From: an uncultured Collinsella sp. | GTDB lineage: Bacteria > Actinomycetota > Coriobacteriia > Coriobacteriales > Coriobacteriaceae | Length of the DNA: 64,000 nt | NCBI GenBank assembly: GCA_900542085.1 | Contig: UQMK01000004.1 | Coordinates: forward strand, 1 to 64,000 | Reading direction: 5' to 3' | Shown here: positions 46,278 through 55,742 of the stretch, piece after piece | Layout of the letters: each line of letters begins with the position of its first letter | Numbering within the stretch: position 1 is the stretch's first letter | The notes under the pieces: model-generated | Told to the model about the DNA's origin: nothing | Database searches by the model: none | What the model saw: only the letters and a program-made list of their open reading frames with translations | Made by a program: the position numbers and the translations under genes

Positions 46278-47441
46278 CTAGAGGGTTTCGATGAAGGCAG
46301 CGATGCGGGTCTCGATCTGGCCCATGTCACCGTTGCTGTAGTCGGTCTCGATCTTCATATACGGAATACCCGCACCCTCGACAGCTTCCTGCATGCGCGC
46401 ACTCTCCACGTTAAAGGTGTGGCAGGCTTGTAGCACGCTCTCTACCACGCCATCGACATGATACTTCTCGCACATGGCAAGCGTGTTTTCCATACGACCG
46501 TCGTTGGGCGTCATGACCGAGCAGTTGATATCCAGATAGCGGTCGGCGATGGCGCGCAGGATGTCGGGAGCCTCCGGGTCGATCATCATGGCCGCCGTGC
46601 GCTCGCCCGAGCAATCGTCCATGCACACGACCACACCGCCGTTGGACTCGATGGTGCGACCGATCTTGTTGATCACGCCGCCCACCGGGCAGCCGGTGAT
46701 CAGAATGCGCTTGGCATCTGCCGCGACCGGGCGCTCGCCCGCATCGTAGGCCTCGCGCAGCTTGGCAACCTTTTGCTCCAGCTGCTGCGTATAAGCCTCG
46801 ATATCAAAGCTGAACGTACCGGCAAACATGGTGCTCATCAGATCGACGCCGCTCATGGCCGCCGGCTGGTTGGCCTGCAGCGCAAGCATCTCGAGCTGGG
46901 CCGCACGCAAACGGTTGCGACGGCGTACGGCGGCGCGCAGATCGTCATCGGTAATCGTGATGCCGTAGAAGCCCTCGAGCTCCTCCTTGAGCAGACGGCA
47001 CTCCTCGTACCAGCCCTCGCGCTCGTAGGCGCGATCGCGACCCTGCGGAAGATGCAGAATGTGCGTGCGCTTGAGCTCGTTGAGCAGTTCGTACATCTTC
47101 TTCTTGCCGTCGCAGGTGGTCTCACCGATGATCATGTCGCTAAAGTACGTAAACGGGCACTTTTGCGAGTAGGCAAAACCGTAGGTCGACTTGACGAGCG
47201 GGCAGAGGTTTGCCGGCAGCACCTTCTCGGCCTCGGGAATCACCTCGTCGGATGTACCGCACAAGGCCACACTTGCAGCGCCCGCGGCATCGATAATCTC
47301 GAGCGGCGTATAGCTGCACAAAAAGCCGATCAGGCGATTACCGGCCTGCTTGTAATCCTTAACGCGAATAAACGACGCCTTGCGCTGCTCGTTGAACTCC
47401 TCAAACGTGGACGGCAACGGCTGTTCCTCGATATCGGCCAT
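46278..47441 (-). CDS. Double-cubane cluster/HgdB-like protein 1 (YjiM-like)
   Basis: 387 residues of the 2-hydroxyacyl-CoA dehydratase D-component family. Cys-containing motifs: FLCSYTPLEI, CPLVKSTYGF, GETTCDGKKKMYE, and MDDCSGERT. Only one dehydratase-like component adjoins the activase; no CoA-transferase or second dehydratase subunit of the usual type is here. That fits the double-cubane (Fe8S9) proteins that reduce small molecules rather than amino-acid fermentation. ATG at 47441 with GAGGGG upstream. It may be cotranscribed with the Opp genes 76 bases upstream. Confidence 0.88.
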   Translation of the reverse strand: MADIEEQPLPSTFEEFNEQRKASFIRVKDYKQAGNRLIGFLCSYTPLEIIDAAGAASVALCGTSDEVIPEAEKVLPANLCPLVKSTYGFAYSQKCPFTYFSDMIIGETTCDGKKKMYELLNELKRTHILHLPQGRDRAYEREGWYEECRLLKEELEGFYGITITDDDLRAAVRRRNRLRAAQLEMLALQANQPAAMSGVDLMSTMFAGTFSFDIEAYTQQLEQKVAKLREAYDAGERPVAADAKRILITGCPVGGVINKIGRTIESNGGVVVCMDDCSGERTAAMMIDPEAPDILRAIADRYLDINCSVMTPNDGRMENTLAMCEKYHVDGVVESVLQACHTFNVESARMQEAVEGAGIPYMKIETDYSNGDMGQIETRIAAFIETL

Positions 47442-47517
47442 AGTAGTTCCCCTCTCTTGCACCGATATACCGACAATTAAACAACAAACCCACGCCATAC
47501 CCAAAAGAAAGCATCCT

Positions 47518-48303
47518 CTAGGGAATGGCGTCGATAAGCTCCTGCGTATACGGATCGCTCGGGTGCGCGATCACGTCCTCGGCCGCGCCTTCCTCGACAA
47601 GACGACCGTGGTAGAGCACGCCAATCCGGTCGGACATATGCCGAACCACACGCATATCATGCGTGATAAACAGCAGCGCTACACCCGTCGTGCGCTGCAG
47701 GTCGCGAAGCAAGTTGATCACTTGGGCCTGAACGGACACGTCAAGCGCCGAGACCGGCTCGTCGCATACCACAAGGCGCGGCTCGCAAATAAGCGCCCGT
47801 GCCAGATTGAGTCGCTGACGCTGTCCCCCCGAAAGGTCATGCGGATAGCGGTCATAATGCTCTGCCAGAAGACCGACCGAGGTCAGGGCCGAGAGCGCGC
47901 GCCCATGGCGCTCATCCGCATCGCGCACGCCGGCGATAATCAGCGGCTCCTCCAAAATGCGGCCGACACGGTTGCGCGGGTCAAAAGCCGTAGAGCTATC
48001 CTGGAATACCAGCTGGATCTCGCGGCGAAACGGCTTGCGTTCGCGCTCCGACATCGTGGCGAGGTCGTGCCCGCGATAGACAATCGAGCCGGAATCCGCA
48101 CGCTCGAGACCACAGATCAAGCGTCCAGTCGTCGACTTGCCCGATCCGGATTCGCCAACCAGGCCATAGACCTCGCCCGGCGCGATCTCAAACGACAGAT
48201 CGTCCACGGCGGTAAAGACCTGACGCTTAAAACCTGAGCCCGGCATGGGATACGCTTTAGTCAGATGTGAGACCCTAAGCAGGGCTTCGCTATCAACAGC
48301 CAT
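47518..48303 (-). CDS. Opp/Dpp-type ABC transporter ATP-binding protein (OppF-like)
   Basis: 261 residues. Walker A GESGSGKST, ABC signature LSGGQRQRLNLARAL, Walker B LVVCDEP. ATG at 48303 with GGGGAG upstream, overlapping the preceding ATPase gene by 11 bases. Works with the second ATPase and two permeases to import a peptide, nickel chelate or similar solute. Confidence 0.92.
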   Translation of the reverse strand: MAVDSEALLRVSHLTKAYPMPGSGFKRQVFTAVDDLSFEIAPGEVYGLVGESGSGKSTTGRLICGLERADSGSIVYRGHDLATMSERERKPFRREIQLVFQDSSTAFDPRNRVGRILEEPLIIAGVRDADERHGRALSALTSVGLLAEHYDRYPHDLSGGQRQRLNLARALICEPRLVVCDEPVSALDVSVQAQVINLLRDLQRTTGVALLFITHDMRVVRHMSDRIGVLYHGRLVEEGAAEDVIAHPSDPYTQELIDAIP

Positions 48304-49288
48304 GGCACTCCCCTTTCTCGACAAGCCAGCATTTAGACCGGTCGCACGCATTCACGGCAACCAGCGGAGGCTCCTGCGCGCGGCAACGCTCGTCCGCCCG
48401 GGCGCAACGAGGCGCAAAGCGGCATCCGCAGGGTATTGCCGTAAGCGGCGGCACTGTGCCCGGAATATCCGCCAGCGTGTCAACTCGCTCGCCTTCGAGC
48501 GGCGGAATGCTCGCGATGAGCCCCTGGGCATACGGGTGGCTCGGGCGCTCCATAAGGCCGCAGGCGTCGATCTCTTCTACGATTTGGCCCAGATACATGA
48601 CGTGTACGCGCGAGCAGATGCTCGTGACGACACCCAAATCATGGCTGATAAAAAGCACCGCCATGCCCTCGGAACTGTTGAGGTCGCGCAGAAGGTCCAA
48701 GATCTGTTTTTGAGTCGTCGTGTCGAGTGCCGTGGTGGGCTCGTCGGCGATAAGCAGGCGTGGGTGCCCGGCGAGCGCCATGGCAATCATCACGCGCTGG
48801 CGCATACCGCCGCTAAAATCGCCCGGATACATGTCAAAGCGAGCCGCGGCATCTCGAATTCCCACACGCACCAACAGCGATAGAGCCTCGTTGCGGGCTT
48901 CGCGTCGGCTCACCTTACGGTGGGCCTGCACGGCCTCGATAACCTGCGCGCCCACCGTCATGACGGGGTTGAGTGAGGACAACGGGTCCTGGAAGATCAT
49001 GGCGATATCGCAGCCGCGCACCTCGCGCATGCGCTTGAGCGGGCGCGCGAGCAGGTCCTCCCCGTCAAAGAGAATCTGACCGGTATAGGCCATCTTCTGT
49101 TCATGCTCCAATAGGCGCATGACACTCTGGGCAAACACCGACTTACCGCAGCCGGACTCGCCGACAACACCAACGATCTCGCCGGCATCGATATGTAAGT
49201 TGAGTTTGTTGACGGCTTCCAGTGCGTTGCCATCGCGGCCCACAAACGAGATGCAGAGGTCGCGCACGTCCAAAAGATGTTCGCTCAT
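48293..49288 (-). CDS. Opp/Dpp-type ABC transporter ATP-binding protein (OppD-like)
   Basis: 331 residues. Walker A GESGCGKS, signature FSGGMRQRVMIAMALAGHP, Walker B LLIADEPTTALD. The C-terminus has the Cys-rich oligopeptide-ATPase domain (CRFAPRCARADERCRA), probably holding an Fe-S cluster. GGAGG precedes the ATG. Confidence 0.93.
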   Translation of the reverse strand: MSEHLLDVRDLCISFVGRDGNALEAVNKLNLHIDAGEIVGVVGESGCGKSVFAQSVMRLLEHEQKMAYTGQILFDGEDLLARPLKRMREVRGCDIAMIFQDPLSSLNPVMTVGAQVIEAVQAHRKVSRREARNEALSLLVRVGIRDAAARFDMYPGDFSGGMRQRVMIAMALAGHPRLLIADEPTTALDTTTQKQILDLLRDLNSSEGMAVLFISHDLGVVTSICSRVHVMYLGQIVEEIDACGLMERPSHPYAQGLIASIPPLEGERVDTLADIPGTVPPLTAIPCGCRFAPRCARADERCRAQEPPLVAVNACDRSKCWLVEKGECHGC

Positions 49289-49291
49289 GGA

Positions 49292-50122
49292 CTAGTCCTC
49301 CTTGGTTTTGGGGTCGAGGGCGTCGCGCAGGCCGTCGCCGGCAAGGTTCAGCGAAAGCACGCTCGCGATGATGGCCGCTGCTGGGAAGAAGATCATCCAC
49401 CAGGCTTTGCGCATCACGTTCTTGCCCGCCTGCAGGATGTTTCCCCAGCTGGCGTCGGGTGCCTTGATACCCAGGCCCAGAAACGAGAGGGCGGCCTCGG
49501 AAAGCACGGCCTCGGCAAAGACGAAGGTCGCCTGCACCAGGAAGGGCGCCATAACGTTGGGCACGATATGCAGCCACACGATGCGCGCGGTCGAGGCGCC
49601 CTGCACGCGCAGGGCCTCCACAAAGGGCTCCTCCTTGACCACCATCGCGCGCGAGCGCACGATGCGCGCCATGCTGGGCGTATAGACGATGGAGAGCGCG
49701 ATGATGACGTTCCAGACCGAGGCGCCCATCATGGCCATGAGCGCGATAGCCAAAAGCACGCCCGGAATGGACATAAGGCCGTCGCAGATGCGCATGAGAA
49801 TATGATCGAGCCTCTCGTTGTAGCACGCATAGGCGCCGATCACCAAGCCGAGCGCACTCGTCGCGAGCGTGACGGCAATGCCAACGCCAAGCGACACGCG
49901 CGCGCCCACGATGACGCGGGCAAGCAGGTCGCGGCCAAAGTCATCGCAGCCAAAGGGATGCGCGGGCGAAGGTGCCGAAAGTCGCAACGTCATCTCCTGC
50001 GCATTGGGATCAACCGTCCACACCAGCGGACCGACGAGCGCGATCAGCGCAATCGCCAGGAAAATGCAGCCGCCGACCACAAACCCCTTGTTGGCAAGAG
50101 CCTTCTTAAAGTTTGCCATCAT
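49292..50122 (-). CDS. Opp/Dpp-type ABC transporter permease (OppC-like)
   Basis: 276 residues with about six membrane segments and the N-terminal motif HPFGCDDFGRDLLARVIVGAR. The EAA loop is near EALRVQGASTARIVWLHI. ATG at 50122 overlaps the oppB stop (ATGA). Forms the channel with OppB. Confidence 0.93.
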   Translation of the reverse strand: MMANFKKALANKGFVVGGCIFLAIALIALVGPLVWTVDPNAQEMTLRLSAPSPAHPFGCDDFGRDLLARVIVGARVSLGVGIAVTLATSALGLVIGAYACYNERLDHILMRICDGLMSIPGVLLAIALMAMMGASVWNVIIALSIVYTPSMARIVRSRAMVVKEEPFVEALRVQGASTARIVWLHIVPNVMAPFLVQATFVFAEAVLSEAALSFLGLGIKAPDASWGNILQAGKNVMRKAWWMIFFPAAAIIASVLSLNLAGDGLRDALDPKTKED

Positions 50123-51072
50123 GCATCGCCCCATTTGCGAGCGCGCGGGTCAAAAGCGCCGTAGGCAAGGTCGACGGCCAGATTGATCACCGAATTCAAC
50201 AAGGCGATGACCAGCAACACGCCCTGAATCACCGGATAGTCGCGACGCTCGATAGAGCTCGTGACCAGCTGGCCCAAACCGGGGATGTTAAAAATGACCT
50301 CAGTCACCACGGCGCCCGTAATCAGGGCGCCGAAAGAATAGCCGACCGAGGTGAGAATCGGCAGTGCTGCGTTGCGCAGGGCATAGGCCAGCACCACGCG
50401 AACCTCGGAGACGCCCTTGGCACGCGCCGTCTTGACGCATTCGAGCTGCATAGCCTCGATAACGCTCGAACGGGTCATGCGCATGAGCAGGGCCGCCTGC
50501 ACGCCTCCAAGCGATATGGCCGGCAACGCAAGATAGCGTAAATGGCTGAACCAGCCCTTCGATAGCGGCGCATAGCCGGCCACCGGAAACACACGCAACG
50601 TGACGGCAAACAGCCACATAAGCATGAGCGCCATCAAAAAGCCGGGTATCGCCACGCCCAAAAGAGCAACGACACGCAAGACCGCGTCGGTGCGCGACCC
50701 ATGTTTGAGGGCAGCGACGACGCCGCAGGGCAGTGCAATCAGCAGCGCGATGAGCTGTGCCAGAAGCGCGAGCGATAGCGTGGGGCCAAAGTGCTCGGCG
50801 ATCGCCTGCGTGACGGGCTGGCGCATAAAATACGAATCGCCCAGGTCGCCGGCAAGCACGCCGCCCATCCACTCAACGTAGCGCTGCGGCAGCGGCTCGT
50901 TGAGTCCCAGGCTATCGTTGACGCGCTCGATCTGGTCGGCCGAAGCCTCCATGCCGAGCATCGAAGAGGCCGGGTCACCCGGTGTGAGATAGATAATCAA
51001 AAATACGACGACCGAGATGATGAGCATCACCGGAACCATCGCGCCTATACGTTTGAGCGTGTACTTCAACAT
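50119..51072 (-). CDS. Opp/Dpp-type ABC transporter permease (OppB-like)
   Basis: 317 residues. Typical N-terminus MLKYTLKRIGAMVPVMLIIS with LTPGDPA, and the EAA-type loop VKTARAKGVSEVRVVLAYA. About six membrane segments. It is the first permease after the binding protein gene. Confidence 0.94.
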   Translation of the reverse strand: MLKYTLKRIGAMVPVMLIISVVVFLIIYLTPGDPASSMLGMEASADQIERVNDSLGLNEPLPQRYVEWMGGVLAGDLGDSYFMRQPVTQAIAEHFGPTLSLALLAQLIALLIALPCGVVAALKHGSRTDAVLRVVALLGVAIPGFLMALMLMWLFAVTLRVFPVAGYAPLSKGWFSHLRYLALPAISLGGVQAALLMRMTRSSVIEAMQLECVKTARAKGVSEVRVVLAYALRNAALPILTSVGYSFGALITGAVVTEVIFNIPGLGQLVTSSIERRDYPVIQGVLLVIALLNSVINLAVDLAYGAFDPRARKWGDA

Positions 51073-51160
51073 GCGAGGCGTCTATTTCCCCTCTGAACGT
51101 GGACAGGGCATAGCGGCCACAGGGGACCAGACCCCTCAAGCCGCCACGCCATCTATTGCA

Positions 51161-52771
51161 TTACTCCGGACGCTTGGCGTTCCAGATGATGGCGCCGTCG
51201 AGCACCTCGACGTCCTCGACGTCTGCCTGGGTGCCCGTGATGGAAGCGTAGTGGCAAAGCGGCTCGATGACGGCGATCTCATAGAGGCGCTCCTGAGCCT
51301 CGGCCCACTTCTTGGCCGCGGCGTCGGTGTCCTTGGCGGTGCGGGTCTCGGCCACGAGCTTGAGCGCCTTCTCGTCGGACAGGCCATAGAAGGCCTTGGA
51401 GACCGAGAGGGACTGGGCCGGGATGGGCTTGTAGTTGGTGGAGGCCACAAAGAGGTCCCACTGCTCGGGCTTGCTGGAGCGGATGTCCATAAAGGTCGCG
51501 AACTCGTAGCTGTCGACCTCGGCGGTGAAGCCGGCCTTCTCGAGCTGCTCCTGCAGCGCGACGGTGGCGTTGTACATATCCTTGTAGTCGGGGGTGGTCA
51601 GCAGCTTGACCGTCTCACCGGCATAGGAGGTCTTGGCCAGAGCCTTTTTGGCGGCCTTGGCGTCGGCCTGGTTGAAGTACTTCTTACCCGCGTCGGTCGC
51701 CCACTGAGCGTTCTCGGGGTTGCCAAGGCTGGGATCGATGTTGAAGAGCTCCTTCTCGCCATAGGCGGCAAGAGCGGCCGCCTCGCAATCGATAGCCATG
51801 AGGGCGCACTTGCGGATCTCCTCGTCGGCGAAGACGCCCTCGTTCATGTTGAGGAAGGCGGTCAGAACGCCGGCGTTATGGGTGTAGAGCTTGACGTCGT
51901 CGTTGCCGTCGAAGTCGTGGTAGTTCTCGGTGGGGATCTCGCCAGCGATATCGTACTCGCCGGTCTCAAACCCGCTCACGCGCGTGGAGGCCTCGGTCAC
52001 GAACTGATAGTAGATGTCCTTGGTGGGCGCGGAGACCTTGCCGGTGTAGCCCGAAGCCTTGCCGTGGGCGGCGACATAGTCCTCGTAGCGGGTGAGATGG
52101 ACGTACTGGTCCTGCTTCCACTCCGCAAACTTGTAGGCACCGGTACCCACGTACTCGGTCACGCCGGTATCGCCCGCGGCCTCGATGACCTCGGAGGGGA
52201 AGATGCCCGGATACTGGGAGTGATTGCCCAGGATGATCAGAAAGTCGATGGCGGGCTCGGTCAGCGTGCAGGTGACCTCGTGGTCGCCCGAGGCGGCGAA
52301 GGTGGCGCCGGGCAGCAGGCTCGCGGCGCGGTCGTTGACGGTGAGCCAGCGGTTCATCGAGGCCACGACGTCCTCGGAGCCAAACTCCTTGCCGTTGTGG
52401 AAGGTGACGCCCTCGCGCAGCTTGATGGTGTAGGTCAGGCCGTCGTCGGAGACCTCATAGCCCTTGGCCAGCACGGGCTGGGGCTCGTAGTCACTATCGA
52501 GGCCAAAGAGCGGCTCGACGACGTTGCAGATGATGTCCATGGTCACAAGCGACGACGTGGTGTGCGGATCGAGACCGTCCGGGCTCGCCGGTAACGCGAT
52601 CTGCAGCTCGTCGCGATACTCCACATCCTGGCCGGAGGCAGCGGCGCTACCGCTCTCGGCGCCCGAACCGCCGCAGCCGGTGAGGCCGAGGCCCACCATG
52701 GCGCACAGGGCAGCGGAGCCGGTCAGAAAACCGCGACGGGAGACGCCCGCCTTGAAAAGATCGTTGTTCAT
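51161..52771 (-). CDS. Extracellular solute-binding lipoprotein (OppA/DppA-like, family 5)
   Basis: 536 residues. The signal has SRRGFLTG (twin-arginine-like) and the lipobox LTGC, so it is probably a Tat-exported lipoprotein. The mature part shows family-5 features (PEGLD-like PDGLDPHTT, LREGVTFHNGKEF). ATG at 52771. It heads the importer genes oppABCDF between two HgdB-like genes. Substrate not predicted; peptides, nickel chelates or other small molecules are possible. Confidence 0.93.
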   Translation of the reverse strand: MNNDLFKAGVSRRGFLTGSAALCAMVGLGLTGCGGSGAESGSAAASGQDVEYRDELQIALPASPDGLDPHTTSSLVTMDIICNVVEPLFGLDSDYEPQPVLAKGYEVSDDGLTYTIKLREGVTFHNGKEFGSEDVVASMNRWLTVNDRAASLLPGATFAASGDHEVTCTLTEPAIDFLIILGNHSQYPGIFPSEVIEAAGDTGVTEYVGTGAYKFAEWKQDQYVHLTRYEDYVAAHGKASGYTGKVSAPTKDIYYQFVTEASTRVSGFETGEYDIAGEIPTENYHDFDGNDDVKLYTHNAGVLTAFLNMNEGVFADEEIRKCALMAIDCEAAALAAYGEKELFNIDPSLGNPENAQWATDAGKKYFNQADAKAAKKALAKTSYAGETVKLLTTPDYKDMYNATVALQEQLEKAGFTAEVDSYEFATFMDIRSSKPEQWDLFVASTNYKPIPAQSLSVSKAFYGLSDEKALKLVAETRTAKDTDAAAKKWAEAQERLYEIAVIEPLCHYASITGTQADVEDVEVLDGAIIWNAKRPE

Positions 52772-52807
52772 TGAGTTCCTTTCGTGTCTGAACAAACGGA
52801 GAGAATC

Positions 52808-52837
52808 TGCCGGGACGGCGGAAATCCCCGCCCCGGC
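52808..52837 (-). terminator. GC-rich hairpin between HgdB-like 2 and oppA
   Basis: Stem TGCCGGGRCGG / CCCCGCCCCGGCA (imperfect), without a good T-run on the minus strand. It may be an attenuator or processing site rather than a full terminator. Confidence 0.4.
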
Positions 52838-52955
52838 AGCTATGCGAAGCCGATCGGCGCCCTGCGGTGCATCCGGACACCGACCGGCACGGCAACAGAG
52901 AAATCCCTATCGCGCGGATAGGAACACCCGGCGGCACAGCTTAGCGCAGGTGCGG

Positions 52956-54239
52956 CTAAATCGTCTCGAGGAAGGCCTCGATGCGGGTCTGCAGCTGGCC
53001 TGCGTCCTCGCCGGCGTAGTCGGTGGTGATATGCATAAACGGAATGCCCGCCTCCTCGGCGGCCTTCTCCACGGCAAACGACTCCATCTCATAGAGCGTG
53101 CAGAACTGCAGGGCCACGTCGACGATGCCGTCGGCATGCAGGTCCTTGGCCATCTGGACAATGTCCTTCATACGCTGGTCGTTGGGCGTAAAGACGGCGC
53201 AGTTGATCTTGAAGTAGCGCTCGGCGATGGCGTCAAGCATCTCGTCGACCGTCTCGCCGGACTCGTCGACCAGGTCCTTGTAGTAGCGCGAGCCCGTGCA
53301 GGACTCCTCGCCCACCACGACGCCGCCGGCCTTCTCGATGAGGTTGAACAGCTTCCAGTTGGGCACGGCCATGGGCGTGCCGGTGTACAGGATGCGCTTG
53401 GTCCCCTTGGGCGCCACGCCCTCGCCGGCCTCGACACGCTGCTCGCACTCAGCCGCCATATCGTTGATGGCTCCGGTCAGACGCGGCGTGTCGTCCATAA
53501 AGGCGGCCTGAACGGTCAGCAGGCTGTCGAGACCGCTAATAGGTGCAGGGTCGGCAGCGCGCGTGGCAGCGAGGCGCTGCAGGGCGCGACGCTTCTCATT
53601 GACGGCGTGGATGGCGGCCTTCAGACGCTCAGACGTAATCGTGACGCCGCACTCTTCCTCGATCTTGGCGGCGAGTTTCTTGGCCTCGGCCTTCCAAGTC
53701 ACGAGCGTCGACTCGTCGTGCACGTTGGGAATATCCATGACGTACATGTTCTTTTGCGCGGCAAAAAACTCATAAGCCTTCTTCTTGCCATCGCAGGTGT
53801 TCTCGCCCACCACCAAGTCACTCGACTCAATGTAGGGGCAGACCTCGCCCAGCTTAAAGCCGGCAAAGCTCTTGATAAGCGGACAGGTGTTGCGCGGCAG
53901 GTTCTCCTCAACCTTATCGGTTGCCCAATCGGCACCAGAGCACAGACCCACGGGGATACCGTCGCAGGCGAGCACAATCTCCTCGGGCACGTAGACGCAG
54001 AACGAACCGACGATCTTGGTGGCCTCGCCGGCCTCCTTCTTGTCGAGCATCTCCTTAATACGGCCGCTGTGGATGTTGGTGGCGACAAAATCCAGGTAGG
54101 ACGTGGACTTGGGGCGATTGCTCTGCGACAGGAACATGTCCCCGTACATCTGCCCCACGGCGCCCAGCAACATATCGTGGTCGGCAAGATTCATGCCGAG
54201 GCTCTCCCACATCGGATGGAAATCAAATTCTTCAGCCAT
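52956..54239 (-). CDS. Double-cubane cluster/HgdB-like protein 2
   Basis: 427 residues, paralogue of the protein at 46278-47441. Motifs include FCVYVPEEIVLACDG, CPLIKSFAGF, GENTCDGKKKAYE, and EESCTGSRY. It has an N-terminal extension of about 50 residues that the other copy lacks. No activase adjoins it; the one at 45359-46123 may serve both. ATG at 54239 with GAGAGGGG upstream. First gene of the possible long run into oppABCDF. Confidence 0.88.
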   Translation of the reverse strand: MAEEFDFHPMWESLGMNLADHDMLLGAVGQMYGDMFLSQSNRPKSTSYLDFVATNIHSGRIKEMLDKKEAGEATKIVGSFCVYVPEEIVLACDGIPVGLCSGADWATDKVEENLPRNTCPLIKSFAGFKLGEVCPYIESSDLVVGENTCDGKKKAYEFFAAQKNMYVMDIPNVHDESTLVTWKAEAKKLAAKIEEECGVTITSERLKAAIHAVNEKRRALQRLAATRAADPAPISGLDSLLTVQAAFMDDTPRLTGAINDMAAECEQRVEAGEGVAPKGTKRILYTGTPMAVPNWKLFNLIEKAGGVVVGEESCTGSRYYKDLVDESGETVDEMLDAIAERYFKINCAVFTPNDQRMKDIVQMAKDLHADGIVDVALQFCTLYEMESFAVEKAAEEAGIPFMHITTDYAGEDAGQLQTRIEAFLETI

Positions 54240-54668
54240 GACGGTTCCCCTCTCGAACCAAAAACGGATAACAGCGGTATCGATGCACGACGGACGGCGA
54301 TTGCCCGGCCGTGCTTAAACCCGGAATTTTAGGGAACCTGCTTTGCGGTCGATTATTTAGTTGTGCGTCGTCTCTCCCGGAGCCGTGAACATACTTGCTC
54401 ATATGCGGCTCCGAGCCATGTATAGGGCACGCGCGGCAACGCGGCGAATGTATGTCGTCTGCGGCATGCGCGCACCCTCCTTTACAAGTTGAGGTCAACT
54501 ATATCAACGGTCATCGTCCAGACGAACACCGTAGACATTCGTACGACAGCGTCGTGTGCCGGCGTTTAATAAATAATTATCTTGATTGATAAGAGTTTGT
54601 CATCCCTCATTCGGCGAGCGGCAAGACAAAGCTGCCGAGGCTTATATCCCCGACGGTATTACCCGGCG
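54240..54668. other. Gene-free intergenic stretch
   Basis: 430 bases between modC (ending at 54669) and the HgdB-like gene 2. The part around 54500-54600 is AT-rich (for example TTTAATAAATAATTATC) and may hold the promoter for the HgdB-like/opp run on the minus strand. I see no gene, tRNA or riboswitch that I can support. Confidence 0.5.
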
Positions 54669-55739
54669 CTATCGACAAACCAAATGGATCCTGCTGGCAT
54701 CAAAATGCATGCGCAGCGTCTCGCCTGCTTGCGGTAGCTCGTCGACAGGCATGCCCACTTTGTTGACCTTCCACTGCAGACGCGTGGGCGCATCGGCCCG
54801 CGGCGCATCCAACAGCACCAGGCGCTCAAAACGCGAATCGCTCACGCGCGCCACGTGCAGGTCGTAGCTGTTGCGACCCCGCTCAGCACGATTGTCAACA
54901 TGGAAGTAGCTTGCGCGAATGCCCAGGTACACCACATTATCGGGAACCTCGCGGCCCACGTTAAAGGTCATGCCCCAGTCGAGGGCTTCAACTTCTTCGT
55001 CGCCGATCTTGCGCGCCCGGCTTGTATTCTTGCAGCCCGTCAGGCGCAGCGCCGCCAGCGTCTGCGGACGGCGGACCACATCCTCAATGGAGCCGATCTC
55101 CTCAACATGCCCGTCGTGCATCACGCAGATACGCTGGCACAGGCGGCACGCTTCGTCGATGTCGTGGCTCACGTAGAGCACGGTGCGGTTGCACACATCG
55201 AACAGGTCGAGCATGTTCTGCTCGAGTGCGCTCTTGAGGTACGCATCGAGCGCACTCATGGGCTCGTCGAACATAAAGATGTCGGGATGCGCCGCTACCA
55301 TGCGGGCGAGCGCCACGCGCTGCTGCTGGCCGCCCGAGAGGCGCGCGGGATAGCGGTCGGCAAAGTCGGCCAGTCCAAAGATACTCAGGTAGCGCTCGGC
55401 AAGTTGCTTGCGCGCCGCGGCGTCGCCTGCACCCTCAACGCCAGCGCACACGTTATCGGCCACCGTCATGTTGGGAAACAGCTGATAGTTTTGGAACAGC
55501 AGGGCGCATTTTCGTTCCTGGGGCGACAGGTTGATGCCCGCCGCCGAGTCAAAAAAGGTCACGCCGTTGACGACGATCTTGCCCTCGTCGGGCGTCTCCA
55601 CACCGGCGATGCAGCGCAGTGTGCAGCTCTTGCCGCAACCCGAGGCGCCCAGCAGCGCCACACGCTCCTCGCCGGCCCCAAGCTGCATGTCGAGGGTGAA
55701 CCCCGGATAACGCTTTTTGATATCCAGAACAAGCGACAT
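54669..55739 (-). CDS. modC: Molybdate ABC transporter ATP-binding protein
   Basis: 356 residues. Walker A LGASGCGKSCTLRCIAG, signature LSGGQQQRVALARMVAAHP, Walker B IFMFDEPMSALD. The C-terminal ~130 residues have the extra regulatory or TOBE-like domain of ModC. It follows modB by 3 bases. Molybdate rather than sulfate is inferred from ModA and the Mo cofactor genes beside it. Confidence 0.9.
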   Translation of the reverse strand: MSLVLDIKKRYPGFTLDMQLGAGEERVALLGASGCGKSCTLRCIAGVETPDEGKIVVNGVTFFDSAAGINLSPQERKCALLFQNYQLFPNMTVADNVCAGVEGAGDAAARKQLAERYLSIFGLADFADRYPARLSGGQQQRVALARMVAAHPDIFMFDEPMSALDAYLKSALEQNMLDLFDVCNRTVLYVSHDIDEACRLCQRICVMHDGHVEEIGSIEDVVRRPQTLAALRLTGCKNTSRARKIGDEEVEALDWGMTFNVGREVPDNVVYLGIRASYFHVDNRAERGRNSYDLHVARVSDSRFERLVLLDAPRADAPTRLQWKVNKVGMPVDELPQAGETLRMHFDASRIHLVCR

Positions 55740-55742
55740 GGC

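Noticed and set aside
45359..47441. A 2-hydroxyglutaryl-CoA dehydratase fermentation operon
   Set aside because: The second dehydratase subunit, CoA-transferase and decarboxylase genes are missing; a double-cubane system fits better.
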